A stretch of 64,000 bases of DNA, taken from Unio delphinus (Eukaryota; Mollusca; Bivalvia; Unionida; Unionidae). The stretch lies in NCBI GenBank assembly GCA_029339505.1, contig JAQISU010000081.1:19316501-19380500 (forward strand). Reading direction: 5' to 3'. The notes under the pieces were generated by a model. It was not told where the DNA came from, ran no database searches, and worked only from the letters and a program-made list of their open reading frames with translations. A program made the position numbers and the translations under genes. Shown piece by piece: positions 1-64,000 of the stretch. The stretch's first letter is position 1. The number at the start of each line of letters is the position of its first letter.

Positions 1-1208
1 TCTAAGGATTTTAAATTATGCTATCTCTCTTTGACTTAGCAAAAAATAATATTTTAATTTCATAAATGATGTTCAGAGCTGCATTTAACCAGCTGGTCTT
101 CCAACAGAAACTTTACTACAGCAAATACAAACTTTATGTAAGGTATCTTGTAATTTTATTGATCCAATAAAAAATTACTGTGTTGCTCATTGAATTTTAT
201 GAATTAAAATAAAACACGATGTATCTCAACTTCAGGAACGTCTTCCAAAAACTATAAAACTGTTGTCATGCATCCATAAATTCATTCAATTTTTTTTTAA
301 AATACTGCAATTTGGAAAACGAAGTTTATTGCATGCTTAAAAAGACAAGAATGGGATGATCAAAATAATGCATTAAGAAAGAGACCTCAATTACAAAGAC
401 ATATGCACTGAATTTATATAACATCAAGTTATGCATTTAAAAAAGGCCTAATGCTCAATTACAAAGACCTATGCATTAGATTTTTACACAAAGAGGTCTA
501 ATGCTGAATTACAAAAACCTATGAATTAGATGTATACACTGTCAAAATACTGCAATTAGGAAAGAGGTCTAATGCATCAGATTTATACACTGTTAAATTT
601 TATTTCATAAAACCATGATCAACAAGCATGATTACTAAATATTCAAACAATGAAAAAAGGGAGAAATGTTTCAAAAGAGGAATTTTAAAAATTTTTTAGT
701 TATAAGTATCCAAAACTCCCAAAGATACTTCAACCTAAAGTTGTATCAGAGTATTTGGATAATAATTTCACAAAAAGACAAATTATCCTCATACATAAAA
801 AAACCATTTATAAATTCTTGCTAGTAAACCACACTATTATTTAGCCATACAATTTAACTCTGAAAACTTTAACACAATAACACTGACAACAATGCTGCTG
901 GACATTAACACAACACTGATAAAAAATATCATTGGGCATTAACACAATACTGACAAGAATGTCACTTGATATGTCAGAAAAGTGACACTTCTGTCTTCAT
1001 ATCTGCCAACACCCAACGAGTAAGACTAGTCATGAAGCAATTTATTTTCTGCTAAATATTTCACTGATGTAATTATTTCTAATGGACTCAACCATTTACT
1101 CATATATGGTTAGTTTACAAGTTTATATACCTATCTCATTGAAAACAGTAAGAATTTACTGAATATTACATACATGTATAACAACCTGACAAAGGATTGC
1201 ATACTTAC
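1..1208. other. Intron sequence at window start
   Basis: AT-rich sequence downstream of exon 50, presumably intron. It contains a degenerate direct repeat of about 50-55 bp (366-595, sharing AATTACAAAGACCTATG) and a short ACATTAACACAA doublet near 900-950. No exon or RNA gene seen. Confidence 0.6.
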
Positions 1209-62358
<61,150 letters not shown>

Positions 62359-62825
62359 CTGTCGCATAAGAAAAAAATATCCATGCATTATTCGGTAAAA
62401 TATGTATTTTTCAAAGCATTCAAGTACTCTTAAGCTACTAGATGATGACATCACTGTATATGCAAGTAAATATAAGAAACATTTTCATTAATATGAATGT
62501 CCAACAGATTGCCCAAAAAACTGACCTAATTACAAAATTTAATTACTGTGTAGGGGACAGATAAATGGACAGATGGATTGATGTTGGGTATACAGAAACT
62601 TTGGGTACTGCAAGATGCATGCAGACCTTTGCACAATTCAAGGGCCCTTCACTTTATTATATTGCTTTCAAGTGTGTGTATAATGAAAACTTTTTAAATA
62701 GTTATAACAATAACTACAGTATTTTGGTGAAACACTTCAACTTACATGCTGGAGATCTTAAAAGTTTTCAAATTAGGACAATAAGAAGTAATAATTATCA
62801 TCCATTTTTTTACACCACCTGACTG

Positions 62826-63115
62826 ACATGCTAATCATCAGGCCAGTCACACCTGTCTGATATGTGCTAATAATCAGGTCAGTCACACCTGTCTGATATG
62901 TGCTAATAATCAGGTCAGTCACACCTGTCTGATATGTGCTAATAATTAGGCCAGTCACAATTGTCTGATATGTGCTAATAATCAGGTCAGTCACACCTGT
63001 TTGATATGTGCTAATAATCAGGCCAGTCACACCTGTCTGATATGTGCTAATAATCAGGCCAGTTAAACCTGTCTGATATGTTCGAATAATCAGGTCAGTC
63101 ACACAAAAATTGTCT
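62826..63115. repeat. 36-bp minisatellite, about 8 copies
   Basis: Unit core TGCTAATAATCAGGTCAGTC followed by ACACCTGTCTGATATG. Period of 12 codons, so an open frame appears on the minus strand; not a gene. Confidence 0.93.
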
Positions 63116-63371
63116 GACATGTCTCATAATTTCAGAATTACAATTAAATATATGCAAAACCATCCTATAACTCTCTATCCCAGCTTGAAAAGGCCACATT
63201 AAAATTATAAAACCTTCATTAAACCTCAAGATCACCCCCCCCCCCAATCACTTACAAAAGCTTGAAGTCACAATCTTGAACAGTGGATGAAACATTGTGT
63301 GATATTATGAATGCACACATGCATGGACAGACAAGATTACAATATTTCCAAATTTTCTCTGGAAAGTGCCA

Positions 63372-63392
63372 TGATAATAATAATACTAATTA

Positions 63393-63427
<35 letters not shown>

Positions 63428-63515
63428 ATAATAATAATAATTATACTACTACTAATAATAATAATATTAATAATAATACTAATTCTAATTCTAAGAAGAA
63501 GAAGAAGAAGACTGT
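63372..63515. repeat. Trinucleotide tract (ACT)n/(AAT)n/(AAG)n
   Basis: Compound simple repeat: AAT, then twelve or so ACT, AAT, ACT, AAT, and a final run of AAG. Confidence 0.95.
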
Positions 63516-64000
63516 ACTATGCAGACCTCAAGACATAATAGTGACATACATACAAATTTACATATCCAATATGTTTAGATGTTCATTCTCTTTAGGGTTT
63601 AAATATAAACATGAAACCTATGTAGGTCTGAGATTACTCTTCTAGCTGACATTGACCTAGATACCATGTGCAAGAGAAGTTAATCAAGAAATCTACGTTT
63701 GATGTTTTCCAGCAATGTATAGTCTTAATAATTTTAGCAAAAGCAGACATATTTTGAATAGCGAATTAACATCAAACATGCAAACTTGAAAGGCTTTATG
63801 CCAGCATGTTTTCATTTAGTCAACAGCTTTAAATCAGTTTTTGTGAGGTTTTGTTTTTTTAATAACAGTGAACATTTCTGACCAGTAGATTGGCATAATC
63901 TATACAAAATGAAAATGTTTTCAAGCTGGAATGCTCTTTAGAAACCTCTGTCCAAAGGAATCATTTGAAAAAAATGTGAAAGTCTTGATGCCAGAATACT

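Larger units (their letters stand above)
62359..64000. other. Intron sequence at window end
   Basis: Sequence upstream of exon 1, presumably intron. It contains the 36-bp array (62826-63115), a C-run at 63232-63245 and an (ACT)n/(AAT)n tract. I found no B-type exon here, so the intron exceeds 1.6 kb. Confidence 0.6.

Noticed and set aside
1..1208. Search for the B exon that should follow exon 50
   Set aside because: No DGGxP, RNxN or DxD sequence with splice sites found; the exon must lie outside the window.
63283..63645. Asn/Thr-rich 120-codon frame
   Set aside because: Produced by the trinucleotide tract at 63372-63515.

Overview
The window looks like AT-rich animal (metazoan) genomic DNA. 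Its genes are split by GT-AG introns, and it carries long minisatellite arrays, (TA)n microsatellites, a 5'-truncated non-LTR retrotransposon and several decayed tRNA-derived SINEs. One SINE tail (38727-38925) resembles V-type SINEs of bivalve molluscs, so a mollusc is the best guess. That assignment rests on family memory, not on a search.

Almost the whole window (about 1.2-62.4 kb) is one gene on the minus strand. I read 50 consecutive coding exons without a start or stop, together 8,184 bp (2,728 residues). They encode the middle of a giant extracellular cadherin-repeat protein, with 24 complete repeats plus one partial repeat at each end. Every exon is a multiple of three and every junction is phase 0. 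Two exon types alternate strictly. A exons (41-49 codons) start with xPYNT or xPFNT and end near a Tyr. B exons (58-68 codons) carry the DGGxP strand, an xRNxNxPxF linker, a Glu region and the DxD motif. Each repeat is therefore cut at the same two places. The only break in the pattern is exon 8 (57207-57524), where a B and an A unit are joined without an intron. Both ends of the gene lie outside the window: no signal peptide, transmembrane segment, cytoplasmic tail, promoter or polyadenylation site was found.

The repeats are unusual cadherins. The calcium linker DxNDN is replaced by xRNxN in nearly all copies and LDRE is not recognisable, while DxD is kept in 24 of 25 B units.

The introns (0.3-3.5 kb) hold the remaining structure. 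Two minisatellites are built from exon edges of this gene. One (31655-32427) repeats the 3' end of exon 30 with its donor site. The other (54462-54792, continued at 55123-55265) repeats the acceptor and 5' end of exon 10, in frame with that exon. Other arrays lie at 2.3-3.0, 3.3-4.9, 6.2-6.7, 15.0-17.3, 18.6-19.1, 21.6-22.4, 32.9-33.3, 41.2-42.4, 56.9-57.1 and 62.8-63.1 kb. The 15.0-17.3 kb array is split by the retrotransposon. No second host gene is supported.
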